DNA of 64,000 nt from Paraburkholderia madseniana (lineage in GTDB: Bacteria > Pseudomonadota > Gammaproteobacteria > Burkholderiales > Burkholderiaceae), in contig NZ_VOSW01000011.1 in NCBI RefSeq assembly GCF_009690905.1, positions 62,001 to 126,000 on the forward strand, given 5' to 3'. Every line of letters starts with the position of its first letter. Position 1 is the stretch's first letter. The translations under genes and the position numbers were made by a program. This document shows, piece by piece, positions 7,145-15,818 of the stretch. The notes under the pieces were generated by a model that was not told the origin of the DNA, did not search any database, and saw only the letters and a program-made list of their open reading frames with translations.

Positions 7145-8017
7145 TCAGCTCATCCAGTAGTCGTGCGGAATTCTGCGGTCCGCTTCTGAGAGGTAGGGAT
7201 TGTCCAGCCGGAAGGTCTTCCGGAACGCGGGTTTTGTGCGCGCCAAGGCATCCTGAATGTAGGGATGCGAGTTGAACAGTTTCAAATAAGTGCCATCGCG
7301 ATACGCCTGCACGAGTCCCTTCTCAATCGTCTTCGCCAAGGCTTCGTGGCCCGTCGCGACATAGAAAATAAAATCGGACCGATACTTCAGCATCAAACGA
7401 TTCTCGACCACCAGATCAGGCTCACGGTGCTGGCGACCCTCGAGTTCGGCGAACGCTTCGACAACACCTCGCGGAAAATAGTCGACGCGCCCGCTCTGGA
7501 CCATCTGGAACATCGTTTCGTAAGTCGACGTCTGAACATCCAGACCCGTTGCTTTCAGGATATCGACGTCGATCCACCCTAGCCCCTGACCACATGTGAA
7601 TGCCTTCAGATCAGAGAAGCGCTCGACCTTGTCGAAATCCCGTTGCCGGTCTTTTCTTATGACGAACACTCGGTAGCCAATCAACCCGCGATGGATTGGA
7701 ATCCGGACCACGTTCAGTCCGCGTTCGGCCGTCGCTTCCATGCTCGTCCAGTGCAGATTGATCGTATTGTGGCCGTTCGCAAGCTCGGCTAGCGCACGGC
7801 CACGTTCCATGACGATTTCGGCCTGCCGCGCCGTGTAGGCGGCATTCGCCGTTCTCATCGCCAGATCGAGGACAGCGAGCGCAAATGCGGCATGCACATC
7901 GCCGCCAGGACGAATGCGCGGATAGACGATATCGAAGGGTTCTGCCGACACGGCGCGCGCGCCGACTGTGACGCCTGCAGCACCCAGCGCAGCCAGTACA
8001 AAGCGCCTGCGATGCAT
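7145..8017 (-). CDS. Exported solute-binding-like protein, paralogue of 20274-21239
   Basis: A 290-aa protein from ATG 8017. The N-terminus MHRRRFVLAALGAAGVTVGA is Arg-rich and Tat/Sec-like, cleaved near VSAEP. The body resembles periplasmic binding protein type 2 folds: RGLIGYRVFVI, FTCGQGLGWIDVDIL, YFPRGVVEAFAEL, ending in a KGLVQAYRDGTYLKLFNSH segment typical of amino-acid-type binding proteins. The closest relative in the window is 20274-21239, just upstream of a kinase operon. No permease or ATPase is adjacent, so a sensory role is more likely than transport. An RcsB-like sequence (8023-8037) overlaps its ribosome site. Confidence 0.7.
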   Translation of the reverse strand: MHRRRFVLAALGAAGVTVGARAVSAEPFDIVYPRIRPGGDVHAAFALAVLDLAMRTANAAYTARQAEIVMERGRALAELANGHNTINLHWTSMEATAERGLNVVRIPIHRGLIGYRVFVIRKDRQRDFDKVERFSDLKAFTCGQGLGWIDVDILKATGLDVQTSTYETMFQMVQSGRVDYFPRGVVEAFAELEGRQHREPDLVVENRLMLKYRSDFIFYVATGHEALAKTIEKGLVQAYRDGTYLKLFNSHPYIQDALARTKPAFRKTFRLDNPYLSEADRRIPHDYWMS

Positions 8018-8022
8018 AAATG

Positions 8023-8037
8023 GTGATTTCCTGACAC
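8023..8037 (-). promoter_or_regulatory. RcsB-like sequence overlapping the ribosome site of 8017 gene
   Basis: GTGATTTCCTGACAC on the plus strand shares ATTTCCTGACACG with the box at 5752. On the minus strand it includes AGGAAAT, 6-12 bases before the ATG. It could be an operator, or simply a ribosome site that resembles one. Confidence 0.3.
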
Positions 8038-8230
8038 GGAATGATGCGTCCGGATCGACGCATGTTCGCACAGGCTCCCACCTGAACGGCCTCCCATCGT
8101 GCCATGCCCGATGCATGCTGGCAAACCGTGTTTTCCCGCTGGTGCGGGAGATTCCTGTCGCCGTCTCTTTTGTTGCTTTTTCAATCCTGGTCGGCGCTAT
8201 GTGCGCGCAGCGAGCAATGCGTTCTTTACC

Positions 8231-9193
8231 TCAGTGATTCACGCCAGTCACCAGTTGCAGCGGCGTTTCAATGACCCGCGACAATTCACTCTGCTTCCTA
8301 TGTTCAGTGACCGCCTTCAACGCCACGTCGACGCCGAACACAGCTTGCCGATCGGCAAACTGGTTCATCGTCGCGAGCACGCGGCCGTCGGCGAGCAGCG
8401 GTTTGAGCGCGTCGCTGCCGTTATACCCAGTGACATAGACACCGCCGGTTCTCCCCGCATCGCGAACGGCATCCACCGCCCCCATCGCCATATTGTCGTT
8501 GCCGCACATCAACGCACGGATCTGAGGATAGTCACCCAACATCTTCGATGCAGCGTCCCGTCCTTTCCCATAGTCCCAGTCGCCTGCTTGTATCGCGACG
8601 ATCTTCATGCCGGCCGCGTTCATTGCGTCCTTGCTGCCGGCCGTGCGTTGCTGCGCATTGCGGTCGGCGGAAATGCCTTCGATGATCCCGACCTGGTCGC
8701 CCGCCTTGAGCCGCCCCGCAAGATAATCGCCCACCTGCCTTGCGCCGTTGCGATTGTTCGGACCGACGAACGGCACGGAGATGTGGGCGGCATCCTGCGA
8801 CGCATCATCGAGCGGGTTATCGATCGTGACCATGATGATGCCGGCCTTGATCCCCCGCGCCACGATCGCTGTCAGCGCCTTCGAGTCAGTCGGCGCGATG
8901 ACGATCGCGTTCATCTTCGCTCTAATCAATTCGTCGACCATCCGGATCTGCGCGGCAGTGTCGTGCTCCGTTGCCGTGCCGCGAATGGTCAAGCCGAACT
9001 GCGGCGCGAAGTGCTTCTGATAATTCTGCGCAGCGTTCGCCATAGCTACCGTGAACGGATCAGTCACCGACTTCAACACGAGGGCGAGCTTCAGTTTGCC
9101 GCCCTGCATGGCATCGACACGAGCCGTACCTGTCAGGCCTGCCGCAGCAAGCGTGCCGGCAACCAGCACGCGGCGGCGCATCCTCTGCGTCAT
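8231..9193 (-). CDS. Sugar-type ABC transporter substrate-binding protein
   Basis: A 320-aa protein from ATG 9193 (GGAGAG upstream). The signal sequence MTQRMRRRVLVAGTLAAAG is followed by a ribose-binding-like (Peripla_BP_4) fold. Seen in it: ALVLKSVTDPFTVAMANAAQ, the AIVIAPTDSKALTAIV hinge region, VTIDNPLDD, the GIIEGISADRNAQQRTAGSKD motif, and MCGNDNMAMGAVDAVRDAG with VTGYNGSDAL. Such proteins bind pentoses, hexoses or similar ligands in the periplasm. No permease or ATPase gene is adjacent. It sits 34 bases after a leucine-rich-repeat kinase gene in the same direction, which is an odd partner. Ligand unknown. Confidence 0.85.
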   Translation of the reverse strand: MTQRMRRRVLVAGTLAAAGLTGTARVDAMQGGKLKLALVLKSVTDPFTVAMANAAQNYQKHFAPQFGLTIRGTATEHDTAAQIRMVDELIRAKMNAIVIAPTDSKALTAIVARGIKAGIIMVTIDNPLDDASQDAAHISVPFVGPNNRNGARQVGDYLAGRLKAGDQVGIIEGISADRNAQQRTAGSKDAMNAAGMKIVAIQAGDWDYGKGRDAASKMLGDYPQIRALMCGNDNMAMGAVDAVRDAGRTGGVYVTGYNGSDALKPLLADGRVLATMNQFADRQAVFGVDVALKAVTEHRKQSELSRVIETPLQLVTGVNH

Positions 9194-9227
9194 TGATTTT
9201 CTCTCCTTGGACCACACAGACGAAGGA

Positions 9228-10598
9228 TCAAACCGCCGCCAACGCTGCCGCGTCCCGATCGTCTGCGCCCGTTAGCTGCCGCAAAACGGCAGCGATTTCG
9301 TCGAACAGCGGCCGGCTGCCGATCTCCTCGCTCAGGCAATTCTCTCTCAACGCTACCAGCCGCGCCGCAATATCCGCTTCCGTGTCGACCCAGTCGCATC
9401 GGTCGATCAACTCCTCGAGCAGACAACCATACGCCCTGACTTCCAGCCGCTGCAGCGCGGAGCGGAAGTCTCGATCATCAGTCGCATAGAACGACGCCGC
9501 GCCAAAATCGCCCAACAATGCGCGGCCCTGCCCACAGTGCAGAATATTGTGTGCGTACAGATCACCATGCATCACACCTTGCCGATGCAGATGACACGCT
9601 GCCGACGCCATGCCGTATGCAATGCGTAACACCGAGGCCAACTCGAAGCGCGTGTCGGCATCGTAGACGTCGCGCGTGCATGACTCGAGGCTCGGCGGTC
9701 CGGCAAGGTTCGTGAATTGCGGGTCGATCAATTCCATCACCAGGCCATGCGCGCCCGCCGGATGGTCCTTCACCTTGCCCACCACCGGAATCAGATTCGG
9801 ATGATCGCCGGCACCAATGCAGGCCGCCATCTCGCAGTCCGGCAATCCATCGCTAGTCACGGCGCCCTTGAACAACTTGACGGCCACAGGCCTCTTCGCA
9901 TGTTCATGACGAGCAAGAAGCGCGGCACGATAAATGACACCGGAGGCGCCCTCGCCTAACCGCTGTTCGAGTCTCAACTCATCCCATCGAATATCGGCAA
10001 TCGGCGTATCGGTAAGCGCCGCCGTCTCCAGCGCTTCGCTGAACGGATTGCCGGCGAACGCCAGCCAGGAAAGCCGTGGCAAACGCAACAGCCACGCAGG
10101 CAGCCCGCTGAGTTGATTCGCCGCGAGACGCAGCAGTTCGAGCCGCGAGCAGGCGGCCAATTCCTCGGGCAGTGTGCGCAACCGGTTACCGGCAAGCATC
10201 AACTTCTGAAGTTGCGTGCAGGCGCCGATTTCCGCAGGCAGTGCCTCGACCTCGTTGTCGGTGAGAACCAGCCAGCGCAGCAGCGGCGGCAGCGATTGAC
10301 CCGACACCTTGCGAATGCGGTTCGCCTTGAAGCCGACCATGCTCAGTTGCGAACACTGCCCGAGGACTTCCGGCAATTCGGTGAAGGGGTTGTCAGACGC
10401 AAAAATGATGCGCAGCTTGCGCAGCCGTGACAAATCATCGGGCAGCCTCGAGAGTGCATTGCCCGATAGATCGAGAATTTCCAGCGTATCGGCCAGATCG
10501 AAAATCTCGCGTGGAAATTCGCTCAGCCCGCACGCCAGTTTGAGTCGGCGAGTACCCGCCAGTTGTCCGGCTCGCAGTTGTTCGAGGGTGGTTGTCAC
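9228..10598 (-). CDS. Leucine-rich-repeat protein kinase
   Basis: A 456-aa protein. Residues about 15-195 contain 7-8 leucine-rich repeats (LEILDLSGNALSRLP, LQKLMLAGNRLRTLP, LELLRLAANQLSGLP). Residues 208-440 form a eukaryotic-type protein kinase domain: glycine loop GEGASG (215-220), lysine in VAVK (241), catalytic loop HGDLYAHN (D346, N351) and DFG (364-366). The catalytic loop is HGD rather than HRD. There is no signal peptide, so it is cytosolic. LRR-kinases of this compact form occur sporadically in proteobacteria and their substrates are generally unknown. It is probably co-transcribed with the binding protein 34 bases downstream. All key catalytic residues are present. Confidence 0.85.
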   Translation of the reverse strand: MTTTLEQLRAGQLAGTRRLKLACGLSEFPREIFDLADTLEILDLSGNALSRLPDDLSRLRKLRIIFASDNPFTELPEVLGQCSQLSMVGFKANRIRKVSGQSLPPLLRWLVLTDNEVEALPAEIGACTQLQKLMLAGNRLRTLPEELAACSRLELLRLAANQLSGLPAWLLRLPRLSWLAFAGNPFSEALETAALTDTPIADIRWDELRLEQRLGEGASGVIYRAALLARHEHAKRPVAVKLFKGAVTSDGLPDCEMAACIGAGDHPNLIPVVGKVKDHPAGAHGLVMELIDPQFTNLAGPPSLESCTRDVYDADTRFELASVLRIAYGMASAACHLHRQGVMHGDLYAHNILHCGQGRALLGDFGAASFYATDDRDFRSALQRLEVRAYGCLLEELIDRCDWVDTEADIAARLVALRENCLSEEIGSRPLFDEIAAVLRQLTGADDRDAAALAAV

Positions 10599-10769
10599 AG
10601 TCGTAGAGAAGAGTTCCAGTTGCCAGTGAGCGATGCGCCGAGGGTATCAATTCTACTGAGTCGCGGGCCGCGCGCGGAATTGGATAGCAAGATCCGGCGT
10701 GACCTCTGCGAGGGCGAGGGTTAAGCTGTCAGGTATCGGAGCCATGGCAGAGCGCGTTCGCAGCCTCGC

Positions 10770-11450
10770 ATGAAGCCATCTCAGTCTCCAGCCAGTCAGG
10801 AACCCAGCAAAGTGACATACGCATACAAGTTAATGAATTCGCCCGTCGGCGAGCTGAAACTCGTGGCAAACGGCAATCGGCTCGCCGCCATTCTGTGGGA
10901 AAACGACAAGCCGAACCGGGTGCGCCTGCCGGAAATGATCGAGGCGGATGAGCGCCCGATCCTGATTGAAACCGAGCGGCAATTGAACGAATATTTCGCA
11001 GGGACGAGAGACCGGTTCGACCTCGAACTCGACTTCCAGGGAACGGACTTTCAGAAGAAAGTTTGGGCGGCGCTCCTGACGATCCCGTTCGGCGAGACGC
11101 GCAGCTATTCGGACATCGCTACGCAAATCGGGAACATCAACGCGGTGCGAGCCGTGGGCGCGGCGAACGGCAGAAATCCGATCTCCATCGTGGCGCCGTG
11201 TCATCGCGTGATCGGCGCGTCCGGCGATCTGACCGGCTTTGCCGGCGGACTGGCGAACAAGATGTTTCTTCTGTCGCTCGAAGCCGGGCAGACTTCGCTG
11301 GAAGCGGCTGCGGATTCGAATGCCGCTGCGACTGCCACAGCGGCTGCTGCTTCAAGCGCGACTCCGGGAACGGTCGTCCGGGAAGCGCCGGTGAAACCAG
11401 CACGCCCGGCGCCGAGCCGTGGGACGCAGCACTCGTTGTTCGGCAACTGA
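10770..11450 (+). CDS. ogt: Methylated-DNA-protein-cysteine methyltransferase
   Basis: A 226-aa protein. It transfers alkyl groups from O6-alkylguanine to its own cysteine, a suicidal DNA repair reaction. The N-terminal Ogt domain is NSPVGELKLVA. The DNA-binding helix is AVRAVGAANGRNP. The active site is PCHRV with C144, followed by the GFAGGLANKMFLLSLE end. Family members usually stop at about 170-180 aa. This one has an Ala-rich tail of about 48 residues (178-226), probably unstructured. ATG 10770 is used. A shorter start at the MNSPVG methionine is possible. Confidence 0.9.
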   Translation: MKPSQSPASQEPSKVTYAYKLMNSPVGELKLVANGNRLAAILWENDKPNRVRLPEMIEADERPILIETERQLNEYFAGTRDRFDLELDFQGTDFQKKVWAALLTIPFGETRSYSDIATQIGNINAVRAVGAANGRNPISIVAPCHRVIGASGDLTGFAGGLANKMFLLSLEAGQTSLEAAADSNAAATATAAAASSATPGTVVREAPVKPARPAPSRGTQHSLFGN

Positions 11451-11481
11451 GCGGATTAGATGGAACGGTCGTGACATCACG

Positions 11482-11502
11482 AGGCGGCGTTCAACGCCGC
11501 CT
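11482..11502 (+). terminator. Hairpin after ogt
   Basis: AGGCGGCGT, loop TCA, ACGCCGCCT: a perfect 9-bp G+C stem 32 bases after ogt. It is not followed by a U tract. Confidence 0.5.
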
Positions 11503-11588
11503 GATGCGCCACATCACCTAATGCAACCAAGCCTCGCTCGCCTATGCGCTCATCGGTCATATCATTTCAACAATACTTGAAATGTGAA

Positions 11589-11606
11589 AACGATCAGCGT
11601 ATCGTT
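11589..11606 (+). promoter_or_regulatory. Inverted repeat upstream of arsR (possible ArsR operator)
   Basis: AACGAT, six bases, ATCGTT, ending 5 bases before the GTG of arsR. The position suits autorepression of the ars operon by ArsR. The half-site does not match the classic plasmid ArsR operator. Confidence 0.45.
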
Positions 11607-11611
11607 CGGCC

Positions 11612-11938
11612 GTGGACTCGAACCTTGTTGTACGCGCCCTTGGCGCGCTCGCTCATGAATCGCGGCTGGCGATCTTCCGTTTGCTGGTCGTCGCTGGGCC
11701 GGATGGCATGGCCGCCGGTGAAATCGCGCAGCAGCTCGGACTTTCCCCGTCAAGCCTCTCCTTCCACCTCAAAGACCTGTCACATGCCGGGTTGGTGACA
11801 CCCCGGCAGGACGGGCGCTTCATCATCTATTCGGCGAATTTCGACGCGATGACAGGCCTGATCGGCTTCCTGACCGAAAACTGCTGCGCCGGCGCACCAT
11901 GCGCCGCGAGCGATCTCCCCGGCTGCTGCGAAAAATGA
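11612..11938 (+). CDS. arsR: ArsR-family arsenite-responsive repressor
   Basis: A 108-aa winged-helix repressor starting at GTG 11612. It has the ArsR core ALAHESRLAIFRLLV, the GEIAQQLGLSPSSLSFHLKD recognition region and a wing at DGRFIIYSANF. The classic metal site ELCVCDL is absent. Instead the C-terminus carries C91, C92, C97, C105 and C106, as in ArsR proteins that bind As(III) through C-terminal cysteines (Acidithiobacillus ferrooxidans type). It heads the operon, with stop and acr3 start overlapping as ATGA. Confidence 0.9.
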   Translation: MDSNLVVRALGALAHESRLAIFRLLVVAGPDGMAAGEIAQQLGLSPSSLSFHLKDLSHAGLVTPRQDGRFIIYSANFDAMTGLIGFLTENCCAGAPCAASDLPGCCEK

Positions 11939-13014
11939 GTACCACCAGCACAGTGGCGCGCGGCGCACGGCCGGCGATCGGATTCTTCGAGCGTTACCTG
12001 ACCGTCTGGGTGGCGCTGTGCATCGTATGCGGCATCCTGGTCGGGCAACTGCTTCCGCAACTCTTTCAGGCGATCGGCCGCATGGAAGTTGCGCAGGTCA
12101 ATCTTCCAGTTGGCGTGCTGATCTGGGCGATGATCATTCCGATGCTGGTCAAGATCGATTTTGCCGCGATGACGCAGGTGAAAAGCCAGTGGCGTGGCAT
12201 CGGCGTGACCTTGTTTGTAAACTGGTTCGTCAAACCGTTTTCGATGGCGTTGCTCGGCTGGATTTTCATTCGGCATGTGTTCGCACCATGGCTTCCTGCG
12301 AATCAACTCGACAGCTATATCGCCGGTCTCATTCTGCTTGCCGCCGCGCCCTGCACGGCGATGGTGTTCGTCTGGTCGCAACTCTGCAAGGGCGACCCGT
12401 ATTTCACGCTATCGCAAGTGGCGCTCAACGACGCCATCATGATCGTGGCATTCGCGCCGCTCGTTGCCCTCCTGCTAGGTTTGTCGGCGATTTCGGTGCC
12501 ATGGGACACGCTGATCGTTTCGGTCGGCTTGTACATCGTCATCCCCGTCATCCTCGCCCAATTTCTACGCCGCCATCTGCTCGCCAAGGGCGACGCGTAT
12601 TTCCAGCAGGCGGTCGCGCATCTCGCGCCCTATTCGATCAGCGCGTTACTGGCAACCCTCGTATTGCTGTTCGCCTTCCAGGGGCAGGCAATAGTCAAGG
12701 AACCACTGGTCATCGCGATGCTCGCGGTGCCGATTCTGATTCAGGTGTTCTTTAATTCCGGCCTCGCCTATCTGCTCAATCGCCGGCTTGGCGTCGCGCA
12801 TTGTGTTGCAGGTCCGTCGAGTCTGATCGGCGCAAGCAATTTCTTCGAGCTTGCGGTGGCCACGGCGATCAGCCTGTTTGGATTTCATTCGGGCGCGGCG
12901 CTTGCCACGGTGGTCGGCGTGCTGATCGAAGTGCCGGTGATGCTGTTGGTGGTCGGCGTCGTCAATCGTTCGCAGCACTGGTACGAGGCAAAACACAGCG
13001 TTAAAGGACAATGA
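11935..13014 (+). CDS. acr3: ACR3-type arsenite efflux permease
   Basis: A 359-aa protein from ATG 11935, overlapping the arsR stop. It is a ten-helix inner-membrane secondary transporter of the bile acid/arsenite (BART) superfamily that expels As(III). Seen: FERYLTVWVALCIVCGILVG, the NLPVGVLIWAMIIPMLVKID segment, NWFVKPFSMALLGW, LAAAPCTAMVFVWSQLCKGD with the conserved functional cysteine, and SSLIGASNFFELAVA near the end. These are typical of ACR3. Length matches the family. Confidence 0.93.
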   Translation: MSTTSTVARGARPAIGFFERYLTVWVALCIVCGILVGQLLPQLFQAIGRMEVAQVNLPVGVLIWAMIIPMLVKIDFAAMTQVKSQWRGIGVTLFVNWFVKPFSMALLGWIFIRHVFAPWLPANQLDSYIAGLILLAAAPCTAMVFVWSQLCKGDPYFTLSQVALNDAIMIVAFAPLVALLLGLSAISVPWDTLIVSVGLYIVIPVILAQFLRRHLLAKGDAYFQQAVAHLAPYSISALLATLVLLFAFQGQAIVKEPLVIAMLAVPILIQVFFNSGLAYLLNRRLGVAHCVAGPSSLIGASNFFELAVATAISLFGFHSGAALATVVGVLIEVPVMLLVVGVVNRSQHWYEAKHSVKGQ

Positions 13015-13034
13015 GGACAACGAGGACAACGTGT

Positions 13035-13457
13035 ATGAGCGTTACGATCTATCACAACCCGGATTGCGGCACCTCGCGCAATACGCTCGCAATGATTCGC
13101 AATGCCGGCATCGAGCCGGAGGTCATCGAGTATCTGAAGAACCCGCCTGATCGGGCCACGCTGAAGGACCTGATCGAACGCGCCGGGCTCACCGTGCGCG
13201 CCATGCTGCGCGAGAAAGGCACGCCGTATGCCGAACTCGGCCTCGCGGAGGCGTCCTTGAGCGATGAGCAATTGCTCGATGCGATGCTGGCGCATCTGAT
13301 CCTCATCAATCGCCCAATTGTGGTCACCCCGCTCGGCGTGCGTCTATGCAGACCGTCCGAGGTCGTTCTCGATATCCTGCCCGCAGCGCAGCAGGGGGCG
13401 TTTATCAAAGAGGACGGCGAGCAGGTGATTGACAGCGCAGGACGGAGGGTTCGTTGA
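13035..13457 (+). CDS. arsC: Arsenate reductase (glutaredoxin-dependent)
   Basis: A 140-aa protein from ATG 13035. It reduces arsenate to arsenite using glutathione and glutaredoxin, supplying substrate to the ACR3 pump. The N-terminal [14 protein letters not shown] holds catalytic C11. The arginines of [17 protein letters not shown] fit the oxyanion-binding region of the ArsC/Spx fold. It lies 20 bases after acr3 and overlaps arsH by one base. Confidence 0.93.
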   Translation: MSVTIYHNPDCGTSRNTLAMIRNAGIEPEVIEYLKNPPDRATLKDLIERAGLTVRAMLREKGTPYAELGLAEASLSDEQLLDAMLAHLILINRPIVVTPLGVRLCRPSEVVLDILPAAQQGAFIKEDGEQVIDSAGRRVR

Positions 13458-14221
13458 TGCCCGGGAATCTGCCTAACATCAGCGCCCCACATTTCCACGC
13501 GCCGGATCTGCAAAAACTCGAACCGCACGCGGTTTCGCAGCACGCCCCACGCATTCTGCTGCTGTACGGGTCGTTGCGTCCCACTTCGTTCAGCAAACTG
13601 CTCACGCTCGAAGCCGAACGCATCCTGCGCCAATTCGGCGCTGAAACACGCATCTTCGATCCGCACGGTCTGCCGGTCACGGACAGCGTAGCGGCCGATC
13701 ATCCGAAGGTCGTCGAACTACGCAAACTGTCGGAATGGTCGGAGGGACAGGTGTGGTGCAGCCCGGAGCGTCACGGTACGCTCACGGCGGTGTTCAAGAA
13801 TCAGATCGACTGGCTGCCGCTCGAAAGCGGTGGCGTGCGCCCCACGCAAGGACGCACGCTCGCGGTGATGCAGGTATGCGGCGGTTCGCAATCGTTCAAC
13901 GCCGTCAACGCGTTACGCGTGTTGGGCAGGTGGATGCGGATGGTGACGATCCCCAATCAGTCGTCGGTGCCGAAGGCGTATCAGGAATTCGACGCCGACG
14001 GCCGGATGAAACCCTCCGCCTACTACGATCGCGTCGTTGACGTGATGGAGGAGTTGTACAAGTTCACGTTGCTGGTGCGCGACCGTTCGGACTACCTGAC
14101 CGATCGCTACAGTGAACGCAAGGAAGCGCATCCGGAACTGGCGAGCGCGTTGGCGGCCAACGCGATGGTTCATGAAGCAGCGAGCGCCAATGCCGACACC
14201 GACGACAGCGAAACGGAATGA
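13457..14221 (+). CDS. arsH: Organoarsenical oxidase / NADPH-FMN reductase ArsH
   Basis: A 254-aa protein from ATG 13457. It has a flavodoxin-like fold with FMN phosphate-loop sequence [15 protein letters not shown]. Family-typical motifs are [52 protein letters not shown] and [19 protein letters not shown]. ArsH oxidises trivalent organoarsenicals such as methylarsenite with NADPH-FMN turnover. It is the last gene of the ars operon. Confidence 0.93.
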   Translation: MPGNLPNISAPHFHAPDLQKLEPHAVSQHAPRILLLYGSLRPTSFSKLLTLEAERILRQFGAETRIFDPHGLPVTDSVAADHPKVVELRKLSEWSEGQVWCSPERHGTLTAVFKNQIDWLPLESGGVRPTQGRTLAVMQVCGGSQSFNAVNALRVLGRWMRMVTIPNQSSVPKAYQEFDADGRMKPSAYYDRVVDVMEELYKFTLLVRDRSDYLTDRYSERKEAHPELASALAANAMVHEAASANADTDDSETE

Positions 14222-14283
14222 CAGCAGCGGCACTCGGCAGTGCTAACCCTGGCGCTCGCAGCGCATAAAGCTCCTATCCTTAA

Positions 14284-14300
14284 GATGCCCTTTGGGCATC
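14284..14300 (+). repeat. Inverted repeat between arsH and the next gene
   Basis: GATGCCC, loop TTT, GGGCATC. A small perfect hairpin 62 bases after arsH and 16 bases before the next start. It could be a weak terminator or a leader hairpin next to the AGGAGG at 14305. Confidence 0.4.
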
Positions 14301-14315
14301 AACCAGGAGGATGAC

Positions 14316-14621
14316 ATGCGCATGCTACTCAACGTACGTATTCCGCACGAACCGTTCAACACGCTAGTGCGCGATGGCACCGCCGGCGAAGTGATAGGAC
14401 GAATACTTGAAGACATAAAACCGGAAGCCGCCTACTTCACCGAGCAGAACGGAACACGTGGCGCGGTACTCATCGTGAACCTCGACGATCCATCGGGAAT
14501 TCCCGCACTCGCAGAACCATTTTTTCTGAAGTTCAACGCCGACTGCGAGTTCCGCGTCGTCATGTTGCCGCAGGACCTGATGAAAGCAGGACTGGAGAAT
14601 CTCGGCTCAAAATGGAAGTAG
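14316..14621 (+). CDS. Small conserved hypothetical protein (101 aa)
   Basis: From ATG 14316, with AGGAGG at 14305-14310. The sequence MRMLLNVRIPHEPFNTLVRD, then EDIKPEAAYFTEQNGTRGAV and LAEPFFLKFNADCEFRVVM, is a ferredoxin-like alpha/beta domain of the kind seen in DUF3303/muconolactone-isomerase-like small proteins. No catalytic residues can be assigned. It stands alone between arsH and a convergent acetyltransferase. Probably a real stand-alone cytosolic protein. Confidence 0.75.
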   Translation: MRMLLNVRIPHEPFNTLVRDGTAGEVIGRILEDIKPEAAYFTEQNGTRGAVLIVNLDDPSGIPALAEPFFLKFNADCEFRVVMLPQDLMKAGLENLGSKWK

Positions 14622-14648
14622 CGTATACGTTCGTATCAAACGATGGAC

Positions 14649-14687
14649 TTGCCGTCTGCGGTTCATAAGACGCACCCCAGACGGCAA
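14649..14687. terminator. Bidirectional hairpin between convergent genes
   Basis: TTGCCGTCTG at 14649-14658 pairs with CAGACGGCAA at 14678-14687. It lies between the 3' ends of 14316-14621 and 14718-15581. Confidence 0.5.
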
Positions 14688-14717
14688 CGCACGCAAAGGC
14701 GCCGACGTGCGCTCCGA

Positions 14718-15581
14718 TCACCCGAGTTCGAATGACGTCACGCCAAATACCTGTTCGATTTGAAGAGCGGGCGGGTTCTGCGTATACATCCGCGCGGTTT
14801 CAAAGACGCTTGTCATGCCATGCCGCTCGGCCAGCGCGACGGCAGCGGCATTGGTCTCCGGCACATCGAGGACGATGACCTCGCCCGGCATGCGCGCCGC
14901 CAACGCATCGAACAGATCGCTCGCGATCTCGTCGCTATCGGCGAAGAACGGACCGATCTTGCATCCCGTTCTGCAACGACGCAGTACGCCGTAGCCTGCA
15001 ACCTGACCGTCACGAACTGCGGCCAGCGCCGTGGCGTCCGGTTGGCCCAGCCATGTCGCGAGAAAACGCTCGCGCGCGGCGGGAAAGCACTGGCGATCGT
15101 AGTCAAGCAGCCGTTCGAACGGCAGCGCCGACGCATTCAAAATGTTCGAACCCGTCGGGTTCTGGACGGATGCCTGAACGACACCCTGAAAGCGAATGTT
15201 GCGATACGCAAGCCGAAAGCCGGACTTTCTGTAATTCGCCTGCTGAGCGACGACGCCGTCTAACCCAACATTGCGGTTACCCAGATAATCCATGCCGTGC
15301 TGCCAGACGCGCATGCCGAAGCCTCTGCCGCGAAACGCCGGCTTCACGATATACAGGCCGATAAAGCCGAAGTGCTCGCCGTAAGCGACCGCGGAAATGC
15401 AGGCAACCGGTTCGCCGCGCCACGCTCCGATGAAAAAACCGTTAGGGTCCCCGGCGCGAAAGCATTCGGCATCGTGCAGGCCGGGGTTCCATCCCTCCAC
15501 CGCAGCCCATTCGACCGACAGCGCTACTTCGTCGGCCGACATGGTGCGTACGATAAAATCACGGTGCTGGTCCAGGTTCAT
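14718..15581 (-). CDS. GNAT acetyltransferase, two-domain type
   Basis: A 287-aa protein from ATG 15581. Residues about 10-130 form a GNAT domain (FFIGAWRGEPVACISAVAYG, then IVKPAFRGRGFGMRVWQHGM with the acetyl-CoA-binding R/QxxGxG/A motif). The C-terminal half (GYGVLRRCRTGCKIGPFFAD, then LDVPETNAAAVALAERHGM) matches the second domain of YitH-like acetyltransferases. It transfers an acetyl group from acetyl-CoA to an unknown amine. An upstream in-frame extension exists but lacks a good start. Confidence 0.85.
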   Translation of the reverse strand: MNLDQHRDFIVRTMSADEVALSVEWAAVEGWNPGLHDAECFRAGDPNGFFIGAWRGEPVACISAVAYGEHFGFIGLYIVKPAFRGRGFGMRVWQHGMDYLGNRNVGLDGVVAQQANYRKSGFRLAYRNIRFQGVVQASVQNPTGSNILNASALPFERLLDYDRQCFPAARERFLATWLGQPDATALAAVRDGQVAGYGVLRRCRTGCKIGPFFADSDEIASDLFDALAARMPGEVIVLDVPETNAAAVALAERHGMTSVFETARMYTQNPPALQIEQVFGVTSFELG

Positions 15582-15818
15582 CACGATCGCCTCGCTCACT
15601 GCGCCTGAAGCATAGCGGCTACCGCAGTGGCCGCCACCTGGCTTCGTTTGATGTTTGCCTATGCCGGCGGCATGTTTGCCGACATGCATCGACAGATTAC
15701 ACGGCCCGGCGCCGGACGATTCTGTCAATCGTTTCCGCCCGCGCCTAAGCTTCCCCTAAGCCTGGCCCGCTAAGATCGGGGGCGCGATTCATCACACGTC
15801 CCTCAAAAACCTCACCGC

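Noticed and set aside
8023..8037. Counting this as a firm member of the RcsB-like site set
   Set aside because: It overlaps the ribosome-binding site of the 8017 gene and shares only one half of the dyad, so similarity may be accidental. Kept as a low-confidence feature only.
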